A DNA stretch of 64,000 nucleotides from Apostichopus japonicus. Lineage: Eukaryota > Echinodermata > Holothuroidea > Aspidochirotida > Stichopodidae. The stretch covers positions 5,258,484-5,322,483 of the forward strand of contig NC_092564.1 in NCBI RefSeq assembly GCF_037975245.1, given 5' to 3'. Every line of letters begins with the position of its first letter. The stretch's first letter is position 1. Below are positions 15,521 to 28,000 of the stretch, piece by piece. The notes under the pieces are model-generated. The model searched no databases. It was not told the DNA's origin and saw nothing but the letters and a program-made list of their open reading frames with translations. Both the position numbers and the translations under genes were made by a program.

Positions 15521-16798
15521 GGGGAGATACATGGGAGGCGATTCAGAGGGGAGGTCTAGGAGGGGGTTCAGGGGAGGGTTAGGAGACCTTACACGGTCAC
15601 CTCGGCGATCACACTTTCTGAGGGCGGTGTACGCTTATAGTTAACCCAAAACAATAGACTTATGCAGATAAGAAAAGGAAATTTGACTTTGTTAGACATT
15701 GTTTTGTGTGCGCTGATAATAAAACTATTAAAATGTTTTAAGTAACAATCTACTTCTTAACAATAGCAAACAAACAATCCAAAACTGAGCAACCTATCCT
15801 TACAGAAATCTGTATGTTTGGGAGAAGAAAAAAAAACCTGATCGAAGATTTGAATACTGTTTTACAACCTTTCTCAATTCGGATGTATGAATTTCTCATG
15901 GTGTAAATACTGCAGTGTCCCAGATACGGGCTCTGGCTTGCTTCTGAAAATGTTGGCAACGGTCTGAAAGAACGATTAAGAGTACCTCGATCTGTTCGTA
16001 CTTCTAATGGGTTTTATGCTCAACTCTGTACTTGAAAACCTCAACATTTCTAGCCACCGATAAAGCGTTGCTATGGGAACAGAGAAGAAAGTAATCTTTA
16101 CATTCAGTTGAGAATGGTGCCAGCATTCTTAGTACTTCGATAAGTAATATTTCGTTGCATTAATCTTCCAGCCTCATATTTACTGGTTCTAATCCTAGGG
16201 GGCTGTCGAGTTGGCGACACGGACCAATTTGTAATGCTAAGTGAAAACAAAAAATTTCGTTATACTGATCATTAAATAAAATATTATCATGGCGGCGGGC
16301 AGACACCTTGCCTGCATTGTCTCGGAAGAAACTTTTATCATTTGACAGTAAGGTGATGCATTAAAGATCTTGTTATTATTAATACTACATATTTTTGTTC
16401 TTTCTCAATCGATATATTTTTTTTTATTTATTTTTTATTAAACTTTCGGAAAACATTTGTAGCTAATCATTAATACAGCAAATCATAAGCTTCGATCAGC
16501 GAATATGATAGTCACGAGAGCTTGAGTGGACGGTCAGTGTCACGTTTTACTTGGTTAAAGTGACATGATGCGTGGCTCCGCCGAATTGAATGATGATCGG
16601 GACATTCATTATATTACATTAATATACGAAATACATGTTGGAATGAAACCAAATAACGTTTAGTTTACAAACCATGAGCTAAATACGATAGGAATCTCCC
16701 CACACCCCCCCCCCCCACACGTCCTTTATAATTCCCGCTTTTCAGCAACGTCATTTCTACAGATTTCTCAGTTTCAGTATGCTATACATTATGAAAAT

Positions 16799-17002
16799 AA
16801 ATAAATCATTATTATTATTATTATTACTTTTATTATTATAATTATTATTATTATAAGTATTACTATTATTATTACAATTATTATTTACTATTATTATGAC
16901 TATTATTATTATTACTATTATTATAAGTATTATTATTATTATAAGTATCATTATTAGTATTAGTATTAGTATTATTATTATTTTATTTATTTTTTATTAT
17001 TA
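16799..17002 (+). repeat. ATT/TTA trinucleotide microsatellite
   Basis: About 200 bases of ATT repeats with interspersed AAGT and ACT interruptions. The minus-strand frame through it is poly-Ile/Asn and is not a gene. Confidence 0.95.
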
Positions 17003-17794
17003 TTCATACCTTCGGGACTCCTCCTTGACTGCGAATTCCCACGGTTGATTTGTAGCCGCGACCCCCTCTCGTCAGTCATGTTGCCAAAACGATACACTCT
17101 ATAAGACATAGTGGATTATCACGAATGCCTTGGCAAATGATATTAAGAAAGAAAGATAAACTTTTAACATAGCACAACATTTTAAATCAGCTGTCAGTAA
17201 TATACCCACCCACCACCACCCACCCACCCATCCAAGAATCCGACCAATGTGACCTAATAACGCCATTGCAACCTACTTCACCTCTCGGAGTATAATATGT
17301 ATTTTAATATTTCATCGGATAAAGTTTCATTTCATGTGCATTTTGACGTTAACGTTGTAACAGGATAGTACATACTTTGAAGCAAGAGTGGAGTGTCGTA
17401 TACCACGCGAGCCAAACTCGTGCTTTTGCGGCTTGCATGAATGCGAAAAAGAAAAAAAAACACAAAACATGAAACTAGAAAACTGGAGAAGGAAAAACAC
17501 AGTGTTACTTTTTCTTAAATTATAATATCATTAAATGTAAAGACTTTCAAAATGGGTGAACTAGAGCAGGAAGTTATTCCTCGATTTCAGGAAATGAGTC
17601 ATGGGTTGAAAAAAGTCTATAAAGGATGTAGATGAAATCTTAAAACATTACTATCCCAAAATCGGATAACTGGTATTGTATATTTGTGGTAACATTTGTC
17701 CTGCTTACATGAATCGGTATAATCCAAACTGCCAATTAGTGGTTTTCAAAAATCTGCTTGTTACTTCATAAAGCTTCGAACACGAAATAACTAT

Positions 17795-18055
17795 ACTAGT
17801 GCCAGTACAACATTATGGGTACGAGTATACAAGTCGAATTCCCGTCGATGTGATGAGCACAAATATGAGTACAAGGCTCTTATGGTACGAGTAAGAATAC
17901 GTTATGTTGTACTATATAGTATCTATCGTATCCTAGAATCCTTGAGTACAATTAGTATATTGGTACAAATCCCGAGGGTGACGAATACAAAGTTACAGGC
18001 CCGTCTACTAGTATAGGAGTGCGAGTACGCGGGACTCACTATCAGTTCGTGACGT
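17795..18055 (+). repeat. Decayed GTAC/GAGTAC-rich satellite
   Basis: About 260 bases in which words such as GGTACGAGTA, GAGTACAA, GTACGAGTAA and GCGAGTAC recur irregularly. The pattern looks like an old short-period tandem array (about 6-bp core) that has diverged. No coding potential. Confidence 0.6.
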
Positions 18056-20570
18056 ATACCCTGACCAAAGTTAGGCTCACATAATTTATACAGATAGGTT
18101 TATGTCCTAACATCATGCATGGACTTATGTTAGCTCCATGCAGCACGATCCTAAGATTTACAAAATATATATATTTTTAGGTTTTCATTATAGGTAATAA
18201 GCATAAGAATGGAAATCAAAGCTTTATCCTACCGTAAGTTATAACGTATCGCTCGTATAGAAGGAAAGAAAAGATACCCTCAGCACACTTCCGACGTAGT
18301 TTTAGTCCACCAAAACACATGAATGATGATCTGGGCGTTAACTTTAATGGGTTACATATAGAGGCGACAAGGTGAAAATAATTTTGTGGGACCAATATTT
18401 TGTAATCACCACACCGATCTGAATAGTTAGATGGAAGGTGAATAGTATGTGTTTGATTACATATTACATGACGAATACCCTCGCGCCTCTCCCTGCCCCT
18501 CTCGCACTCCCCCTCTCCTATAACCCTGGTGTGTATTTCAGACTTTCTTTGGAAATAATCATCTTAGTGAAATATCCCCAGTGGTTAGAAACGGGGCCCA
18601 TCGATAACATGCCCTTCCTCTTGATGTTGAAGGGTAAATCAGTACTATGATCAGCGTTCAACATACCCTTCACTGCGGAGTTAGATTGGTAGATAAAGGG
18701 TTGTCCCTGTTAAGAGGCTAAAATACCAGAAAGGGCATGATTTACAAAACTTGTGACGGAAGTTTGATATCTCGGAATTGAAGGAACTTTCTATTACAAA
18801 TTCATTGGATGATGACATTTTAATTAATTTAAATAGCAAAGACTTCGCATTAATGAGAGTGAAAATGAGCAACAAAACACAAAATTATATTCGTGAAATG
18901 AGAAATTCGGCAACTTTCTCAAATTGAGCACTATCTTGTTATTATTTTTGTAAGCAAAATGTTGAAAATATAAATAAATATCAAAGGTGTAAGAGTAACC
19001 TAAATTCAACAACACCTTGTTTCCATGGTGACACCACTCCGACCGTGTCGTCTGGTCTGATTTGTCAATTGACTATTGGTGGGAATCGAACTTGATTTCA
19101 CTTTTTTTTTTTTGTAATATACATTTTTTTTTACTGACATTTTCATAAAATAAAGTGTGCAATCAGATTTCCAATATACGACTATACGACCTCCGTCGGT
19201 TTTCTCAGAGAAAATTGTCTGCCATAGCGACGCCAGAGAACATCTGCGAATGACAAGAAGCGCTCCTTTGCTATTTGATTATTGCCAGTTGATTGTGTTT
19301 AAGTTATTTCGAGCGATGATCTGCACAAACGTTACCAGCCAACAAAAAATGTGTGTGCTTGGAAAACTGAACAACTCATCGCTACTAAACTAATAGTTTT
19401 TTTTCTTAGTTTTTTTTTTTTTTGGTTACCCTCAAAATAAATAAAAAAAACAATGAAGAAAGACAAGGAGAGAGAGTGAGAGAGTAAATGAAAAAAAGAG
19501 AAACATTGTTGAGTAAAAAATAGTGAGGGGGATTGCTTTGGCGTCTTGTTGATTGCACGAAGACACCTCTGCCGTTTCTGAAACAAGCCCCTAGGGTAAT
19601 TTCGACACCAGTGATAATGGTGTCTGAGCGGATACATCATCTTATTTGGGAGACATGTGTATACGCTTCCTATAATACAATCAGGCAGTCTGCGTACAGG
19701 CCCAAGGGGGTCTCCCCTTAGGACAAAATGAATTCAGATGGTCAAGTGAACATTTTTAGAGACTCATTGATATCAACTCCATCGGGTGAAAGTTTGGCGG
19801 GAATTTGAAACCTCTAGCGATGCACATATTGCCACTTGGTACGATGGCAGACGTTTGGCTCCGAAGCCATTTGAGTAAAGGGTTATTTTTGCCGAATTAA
19901 GTGCCTTTCGAAAAAGTTCCTGCTGCGGCAAGCTTCTTCACACGTAACGAGATTTCTTTTTAATCATCGTCATCACGTGACCTCTCAAAGGTACCCGCTT
20001 CCCTTCAAGGACTGTACTATTGTCTCCAACTCCCCAAATTGAGACAGAAGAGCGGCGTCTTGGATCTGATCAAGCAAGATAGATATTAAATTCAGTTTTT
20101 TTTTCTTTCGTTTTTTTTAATTTTTTTATTTGTCTTCTCGGTATATTGTTCAGCATTTGGATAGGAAAGGAAACTGCTATTTACATGCAGGCATACTTTC
20201 ATAAATTTCACCTGATCATATTTTTTTCATTGCAAATAAACGAGTTTTGTTCTCCAAAAGTTGCAGCTGGTTAACTTGCATTTTTCAAATCACGTGACCA
20301 TTTCTTCTATCTCTCCCCTCTATGGTCTCGATCAACTGACCGTTATAGCGTTAACATGCACACTAACGAGTAGTATATGTAATGTTTCAATTTAATTATC
20401 AGATTCCTTAAGGAATCTGAGAGCAAACCGAACCGTCTGTCATTCTTTTCCTTTTCCTTTATTATTTTTTGGGAGAAATTTGCTAAAAAACAGTCATTTA
20501 AAAAGCCAACTAAGGAAAATATGATTCTGTTTGTATATGTGTTGTGGTTTTTAAATTATATCAGGGGGTT
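18056..20570. other. Gene-free DNA
   Basis: No exon or RNA gene seen. It contains several poly-T tracts (19101-19113, 19412-19422, 20095-20130). A B-box-like word on the minus strand near 19085 has no matching A box. Confidence 0.5.
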
Positions 20571-20576
20571 GACAGA

Positions 20577-20850
20577 AATTGTCAACATGTCAACATTTCA
20601 ACATGTCATGTCAACACATCAATATTGTCAAATTGTCAACATCTCAATAATATATATATATATATATGTATATATTTGTATATGTATATATTTATATCAT
20701 ACATATATACATATACACATATAAACATATATAAATATATACATATATATACATATATACAAATATACATATATACATGTATATATATAAATATATATAC
20801 ATATGTATATAAATATGTATATGCATCAATGGTAGATGTTTCAATGTTTT
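20577..20850 (+). repeat. GTCAACA repeat followed by TA/TACATA microsatellite
   Basis: From 20577 to 20645 the words GTCAACA and CAACATG recur. This passes into about 200 bases of TATATACATA-type simple sequence. The three overlapping open frames here are Tyr/Ile-rich translated repeat on both strands. Confidence 0.9.
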
Positions 20851-21740
20851 TCATATTAATTTACATATGAATGGTTTGTAAAGTTTTCAACATTCATCCT
20901 AATTGTGTGGGTTTTTTTTTACGAAGCCGGGTCCCTTTAAATTACATAGCAAAAGGCTATACAATCATCGGTGATCGTTTCATATGTCATATCCATACAA
21001 GCTCCATGTAGGCGTACTTTGGGTCTCGGATGACAGCCTAGTAAACAATGTTCAAAGCACTGAATTCACAAAAGACATCGATTCTTTGAGGGGTCACAGT
21101 AAAGTTCATCAATTGTCTAATTTCAGTTCAGTCTATTTGTTCAACTGTTTAGCTAGCACTTTTGGCAGCCTATATGTTCTCAACACCGTTTGTATGCAAT
21201 GCTGAATCGAGAATTGATTAAGCAAGAATGAGGCAATTGTTAAAGGGGCCGCCCCATTGATCTTGTTGAATCACAATGCACATATAGTAGCAGACTGATC
21301 CATAATAGGCAACCTGCTTAGAGACAACCAAAAACGGTAAATGTTTGTGGACAAGTCATCTGAAGGGCTGCCAAACGGTCACAATAAAACAAACAAAAAC
21401 GAACAAAGAAATATGAAAGAAAAGAAAACGAATCGTTGATCAATCGATGACAATTGCTGGCGTTCGTTTTTCTTACCTTTTGTTTTGTTTTTTCTCTTGT
21501 TTTTTTATTTATTTTCGGTCAGGAAGTGTTTACCTGTACTCAATATTATCCAACTAAAAGCCAAAACGAGGACAAATGTATCAACTTCCTTTTCCTTGCA
21601 ATCCACTCTAAACCATTATGGTTCAAGGCCAATAGCTGTTAATATACACGTGTGTAGGCCTTAAGCAGAAATTTTGCTTTTGTGCAATTACACTATACCC
21701 CATATGTAACATACATTTATGTACATGAATTACGTCCACG

Positions 21741-21774
21741 GTTTATTGTATGAACCAGGTTATTGTATGAACCA
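21741..21774 (+). repeat. 17-bp tandem duplication
   Basis: The unit TTATTGTATGAACCA with two preceding bases occurs twice back to back (21741-21757 and 21758-21774). It is followed by a C-rich stretch. Confidence 0.9.
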
Positions 21775-24600
21775 ACCGGCCCACTCACCCCCCCCCATTT
21801 TCCTTCGGCACCCCCTCCCCCTCCTGTCATCCCCATCCGTGTTTTGATTACGTTTCACACTTTCTTTCATATCTTGTTAGGGTCTTTAATGTTTCATCCT
21901 CAATCTACAGTACTAAATTATTTTACTTTCTTTGGTCAAAAGTTTGATGAATATAAGTTATTCCTATAGTCCCTATACAGTGGTTGGCAAGTTCACAGAT
22001 ACCGACTAATTTTCCATGTACCCTTGTTAGTAACTGAAACAAAAATATAATAATAACAACAACCTCGCCGCTAATGTTTCTATCGAAACAAGATGAGACC
22101 TATGTACTTCTCGTGTCAATTTACGTTTTCGTAGTAGGCCTGTATACTCCTACGTAGTCTTACGTCAAAGCCTCTAATATCTTGCAAAACTGTACCGAAT
22201 ACTACACCGAAAACCCGGGCCAAAACAGAACGAGTATGAATTTTTCAAATTCTCATGAAACACTTGCCATTAGGCTAAAATCAGAGCAATGCATTTTCCT
22301 TCCCTTGTTTTTTGTTTTTTTCTCTCTCTTTTTTGGTCGTTCAAGAACGATGTTAAAAAGGTTCCAATTCGTCCCTTGTCTTCTTCTAAACAAAAGAGGT
22401 TTGATTAGCGAGCTAGTGTACCTGTCAATCAAGAGAAGTCTTAAGCTGCCATTCACCGGGATTACGCTGTGCTCGGTAATACTTGTGTACTAACAGAGTT
22501 CACTTGTCAGGTGCGAAACCTCTGCGAGAATAATCACTCCTGAAAGCCTCAACACAGACAGACTGGCTGGCGCCACAGACCAGACAACACTCTAATCTAT
22601 TTCAGACGCTCTTCGATAGGCAAACTTTTTTCTCTCTCTCCGAGCTCTCTGCTCTCAATCTGCGTCTCCGTCTCTGTGTAGTGGTGAATTGATAGGAATT
22701 TTGTGGAAAGAATTTGGACTTCTCAAACTGGTTTATATATTTTGACAGGAACGGTGGCTATTTAAAATATTTCAGGACAGGAATGGCTCAATGAATCTTA
22801 GGTTTCGGAAATTACAAAGTGTACAGGTTTTACCTGTTTGGGGGCAGTGACGGCGCTGCTTTTTTTGGGGGGGGGGGGCGTGAAGGAGGTGGAAGAGGGG
22901 GAGTTTATCCATCATTATTTACAAGAAAAGGAATCATGGTTATTTTTCCAGTTTGGCACTTTCCGGAAATTACAGTTAGAACTAGAAGTTTTTTTTATTT
23001 TTTACATAATAATGGGTCTCACACTCAGTGAAAAGATTCTGTCTACATTTGCTATGATCCTTGTTTGTATACCTCTGTCTTTTAATTTCTTCACTTTTCT
23101 TGGTAATCCACCCCTCCCGAAAGAGCATCTGGCTCTACATACTGGTACCCTTAAAAACAACAGTACCCCTAAAAACACCATTGGGTCGAAGTTAGGCTTT
23201 ACCCTCAAATACTTCCAGACTTTAAGGGGGGACATGGTCACCGTTTAACTCACACACACACATACACACACACGAACACATACATTAGTCATGTGACCAT
23301 CATTGACCCTCCAAGAGTGTCTGACAACATGACGTCACCACGGTGCTCTTCTTGTTTGAAGTTTCGTTTCCGATTATAGAGTATCTTCCCCAAAGTCACC
23401 TATACAACTCTGAATCACGTATGTCGGAGCCCTCAGCCTAGGAGTCAACCCTCTGTGGCCCAATTTAAATCAACAGCTTCCTTCCTGAACCAACCAACAA
23501 ACAGTTTACAATAACACAATTCTTATATTTGCCGACAACTTGGAGCCTGCCTGTCCTTCCCGGCATGGACAATATTTCACAACTGTCTCAGAAACACCAT
23601 TCATGTGATTGGAAAACGAGTAAATTGTAACATCTTCAGATTGCCAGTACGAAGATTTGGAACAAGCTAAAAAAGAAGCCCCCCCCCCCAAATAAAAAAT
23701 ACAATAACACACACACACAAAAAGATATAAATTAATTTATAAATCAGTGTTAGACCAAAATGATACGAAGAGAGGGAATGATGGAGAGAAAAAAATGCAT
23801 ATATTCAATTGTTTTAATGTTCTCGGCTAGGTTTGAGATATTATTGCAGCCTTAAACATTTCCAGAAAAAAATATGTATTACATGACAAAGCTGTACATT
23901 TTGAGTATTTCATGCTAGGGAATAAACTTCTAAATCCCTTATAATCCTTTATAATTGAGAGACATAACATCTGCTTCCAACACTATACATCTGCTATCAT
24001 TCATAATTTACCCATAGGTTTTGGAAGAGGCGAAAAAAAGACAACTGTTTTACTGGGAAATTAAATTGTTTCTATACATTTGCTGGTAAAACTATGCACC
24101 ATTTTTCACTCCAAATGTTTTTTTTTTCTCGTCATTCCGTTATTTTCTCATGATTTGGTAGAACGGTAATAGAAAAGGTTTTTAATCACTATACATAACC
24201 TGAAAGGTAACAAACGACATAGGCCCTATCCTCCGGCAGGTCACTTCTCAATCATGATTCTTTACTACCAGACCGGGTAGTTAATCAAACCCCCTGTTCA
24301 CCTGTAAACTATCCCATTGTCAAAAGTTGACTCCTGGCTAGCCAACCTGGTGCCACGACTGTCTGCCTCGCACAAAGGAACTTAAAAAAAAAACTCGGAA
24401 CTTCAAATTAGACAATAAATCAAACTATCTTGTCTATTCTTGTGATATGGCCTCTTTACCGTTTTTCTGTTTTCCAAACCTTCCTCGGTTTTTTTTCCTT
24501 TTCTTTTTACCTGTGTTACATTATCCTGAATTGTTATTTAGACCTCTGTTTAGACTTGGCTTATTTTGTCACTCAAATAACAAGGTGTTTAAACTAGCTT
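21775..24600. other. Gene-free DNA upstream of ZEB
   Basis: No exon recognised. It contains poly-G at about 22867-22878, a CA microsatellite near 23253-23275 and poly-C at 23681-23690. The open frames at 22182-22493 and 22838-23248 have no family features. This region could hold upstream ZEB regulatory DNA. Confidence 0.5.
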
Positions 24601-24669
24601 GTGCTCTAATCAATTCATCCAAAGCTCTCCACTGGCTTCGGCTCCCGACTGTCTGGAGCCTGCCTTGGA

Positions 24670-24979
24670 AGGTGCGACCAATCAGCGTCGAGTATTGCTG
24701 CCAGGCTAGTTCAGTGAACTGAAGCTTGTTTATCCTATTCTCAACGAGTTGAATTCAGTCAAACATCAGGCCAGCCAGCCAGGCGGCTAGCGTGTAAGTT
24801 AATACTTCTCGACTAGGAAGTAATTATTCAGAACTCGGGTCAACATATGTTTGGTGTGTAACGTTGGAGCCAGTGGGTGACTAGCTTATTTTCATGTCGC
24901 AAAGGATAACTTTTTATATTATTGGTGTAACACTCGGCTAATAGTCGCAAGGATCGTAAGGGAAAAAATAAAGCTAAAA
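24670..24979 (+). promoter_or_regulatory. Candidate ZEB promoter and leader
   Basis: A consensus NF-Y (CCAAT) site, GACCAATCAGCG, lies at 24678-24689 in a locally GC-richer patch, and no clear TATA box follows. About 300 bases downstream is the candidate first coding exon with a strong GTAAGT donor. An upstream ATG at 24894 opens a 15-codon frame ending TAA at 24939-24941, and an in-frame stop TGA at 24878-24880 precedes the proposed ZEB start. The promoter call is inference from these elements; no start site can be seen directly. Confidence 0.4.
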
Positions 24980-25019
24980 ATGAGGCTCAGCTTGGTTACA
25001 AATTGGAGTCTATATCACA
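24980..25019 (+). CDS. ZEB candidate first coding exon
   Basis: The ATG at 24980 has A at -3 and is the first in-frame ATG after a stop at 24878. It opens 13 codons plus one base, then a near-perfect donor GTAAGT at 25020. The left-over A plus the TG that begins the next exon makes a second ATG across the junction, so translation could start at either. The peptide begins MRLSL and does not resemble the basic N-terminus (CKRRKQ) of vertebrate ZEB exon 1. This is therefore an alternative first exon or a lineage-specific one. A conventional first exon may lie farther upstream or outside the window. Confidence 0.45.
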
Positions 25020-28000
25020 GTAAGTTTCAAACTTTATTCCACATTTTCTTTCGTAGTTTCTTTCGTTCGTTCGTTCGTCTTTAAATAGTACTGTACGATT
25101 TTACAAGAGTTATACTAGTTTTTTTAAGTACACGAAAAGTTGCTCGCTACGTCACTCTAATTGTACAACCGACGGTGTACATTAATACCGCAAATTCTCT
25201 CGAGATTTAAGAACTTCTAGTCGATTGATTGGTCTCGTTTTCCAGTAGTATTTTCACTTTTGTTTGTTATTTTATGTAAATTATTTTATTCACATTTGTG
25301 AAGTTAGCTAACCATATAATAATATGTTCTCAGTTTGCATTAGTACATTGTAAATTAAGCCATTAAGGCTTTTAACCCTATAGTTTGCTAATTATTATTT
25401 TTCATTCTTACCTTTTAATTAAACATTTTGTTTCAAAACACTGTTTTCTGTTGGTAATTGGGCTTCATACACTGCCATTATTCAGTATTGGTTTTCTGGT
25501 AGCAGTAGAACTAGAATGTATCATTTGCCTGATAGTATTAATTAATTATTAATTAATAAGAGGTGGTCATTTCAAGTGCCAGCTCCTAATTCTGTACAAT
25601 ACCTGCATCTGGTTGCATAATCACTTGATAATTTCTGGCTTTGAGCCCACAATGCACAAAATATTGAACATCCACAGCCCCCACCCCTTCCACCCACCTC
25701 TCTCGGCTCAGATTGGAAATTTTATAAAGCAAATTAAATAACCATCAAAACATTGAAAATAAAATAGTATGTTAATGTTTACAAATTTGAGTGGTGACCT
25801 GTACTTTAAAATTAGGTTCTACTCTGTCATTATTATTATGATTATAAACCCTGAATATTATCTTGATATGAACAATCATTTTACAAATTAAGCACTGTCA
25901 TGTTAAATTTAGTTTTCTGAAGAGATAAATAATGGTCACAAATAATACTTCAACAGCATGTTTTAGTATTATAATTTTATTGAACGCTTTCCTGAGGTTT
26001 CTTATGGTCTTTTCATAAATTGAGACAAATAAAAAAAATTGAAGGTTCTGATATTTCAGGTATTCCATCTAAATTATGTATATATTTTGTTAAGAATTAA
26101 ATGCTAACTATTATTTACTATGAGGTAAAACAATTGGAACCAGAATTAATTAAATATTTTGTCATGGATAGCAAGAAGGGTGAAATCAATTTGTAAAACC
26201 AATCCCTCAAAAGGTCCACATGATTATTCAGGAAAAATGTATCATGTTTAATATTTCAGTTATAGTCATCACTGAATGTCAAATCATAACAAGGCATTCA
26301 GTGAATGTGACAGGAGGTATATTTGTGTCATTTCTTAGAATCATGCCAGCACCACCCATCCCCTCTTTCCACCAGAATGAAAAGACCAGAAAGGGTGGGT
26401 CCTCAATGTTAAAACTTCTAACACCTATTTGCAAACACCATCATTCATGGGGGTAAGGGGTTTCACTGAAGTATTTCATTTTAAAATAAATTCTGCAGAA
26501 GAAAAAAATTAATTTCTAAATAAAACAAATCAAAATGACTATTTTGGAGATAAACAAAATGTGAAAAGGTCAGAAAATGTCTTTATTCTGTTTTGAAAGT
26601 ATGATTTTTGACAGGATTTAATGAGCGATAAGTTGTTGCCCATTAATTTTTTTGGTAGTGTCAGACTTTTCCACACTCCAAAAAGGTTACTGTAATCCAT
26701 GAATTTAGTCCCTGTTATTGTTTAATACCTGTTTATTGTTTCTTAAAAAAGTATTTAACCATGACGACTATTGTGACCCAGCTTTTTGTAGACCCCGACG
26801 ACTCCCACCCCTCCCTCCTCTTATTATTACACGATTGCGCGTGAGACCCGCGGAAGCGTGCTAATGAGCTATTCGCACTCCACACAACACTATACTACCT
26901 CCGCTGCCAGCATTACTGATCGTCACTTATCAAGGGTGATGAATGGAGAGTTATCTGTTAGACCTAGTGGCGCCTGCCGAGTGAATAGCAATCCTCCGAT
27001 GAATACTGCCAACCACCCCGCTGTCTCACTTAACATTCATATTTGAAAATGAGAGGGTATCTATATTGTTGACAGTCTCCAATTGACTGAGACATGCTGG
27101 TACCACAGAAGTGTTGAGCTGCCACAGCCAATCAAGAGAGTTTTTTTCGACCTTAATTTGGACCCACTGATGTATGGAGACGCACGATTGGGTAGACTCC
27201 AGTCGTCGATTTTTTTTCTGTTGTTAACTTAAAAAGTTTTTTATTGGAAGGAGAGTAAAAGGGGAGCGCAAATTGAGGAATATTACCGCCTGTTGGGTTT
27301 GAAGGAAACAACTAATCATGGGCAAGTCGTTGCTTTGTTAGAGAAGTTACTTACCTGATATAAATGGGGGGGGGGGGGGGGGGAGAGAAGAGGGTATCAA
27401 TATCCTCATATGTGAGGAAGGATTTAGATCTTTTAGTTCTCGAGTTTTCTAGGTCAGAAGAGTGCGAGAAGATTTATGGATGACTTCTGTAAATTGCAGT
27501 TTAGTCATATTGTAGGGTTGGATTGGATAAATTTTTAGATTCTTACCTTGGATAATATTTGTCTGAAGTCTGAACCTGTGTTGTTGATTTTCTAATATAA
27601 TCTAAACGGTAGTGTTGTATCTGTTGGTCAGCTGTTATGTTTGCATATGTGTGTGAGGTGGGAAGGGGTATGGGTGGGGTAAGGAATGATTGGTTTGTAC
27701 TTTTTATTTCTCAACCTTCTTTTTTTTTATTCCAATCTCTCCACCTAAAGTCATAATTAAGGAGGGCTCCATTACTTTCAGGAATCAAAACAATTAAGTA
27801 CATTGTTCTGATTGCAATTTTCTTTTCTTTCACGTTAATTAACTTAAATTCCACAATTTTGTTAATTAATAATTTTTCCTTCCTTTTCTCTTGTCATGAA
27901 TAGTGGAAGCTGGAGGAGACGTTAACATTGGCGGCAGCAAGGCAGGATATGCTAACTCTGGAGTTGAAAACATGGACGATAATGTATCGGGCGATCAGAA

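Noticed and set aside
19080-19100. B-box-like word on the minus strand
   Set aside because: No A box at suitable spacing upstream on that strand and poly-T in place of a tRNA body.
22838-23248. 136-codon plus-strand frame
   Set aside because: Runs through poly-G, has no domain, no splice partners and no resemblance to any family I know.
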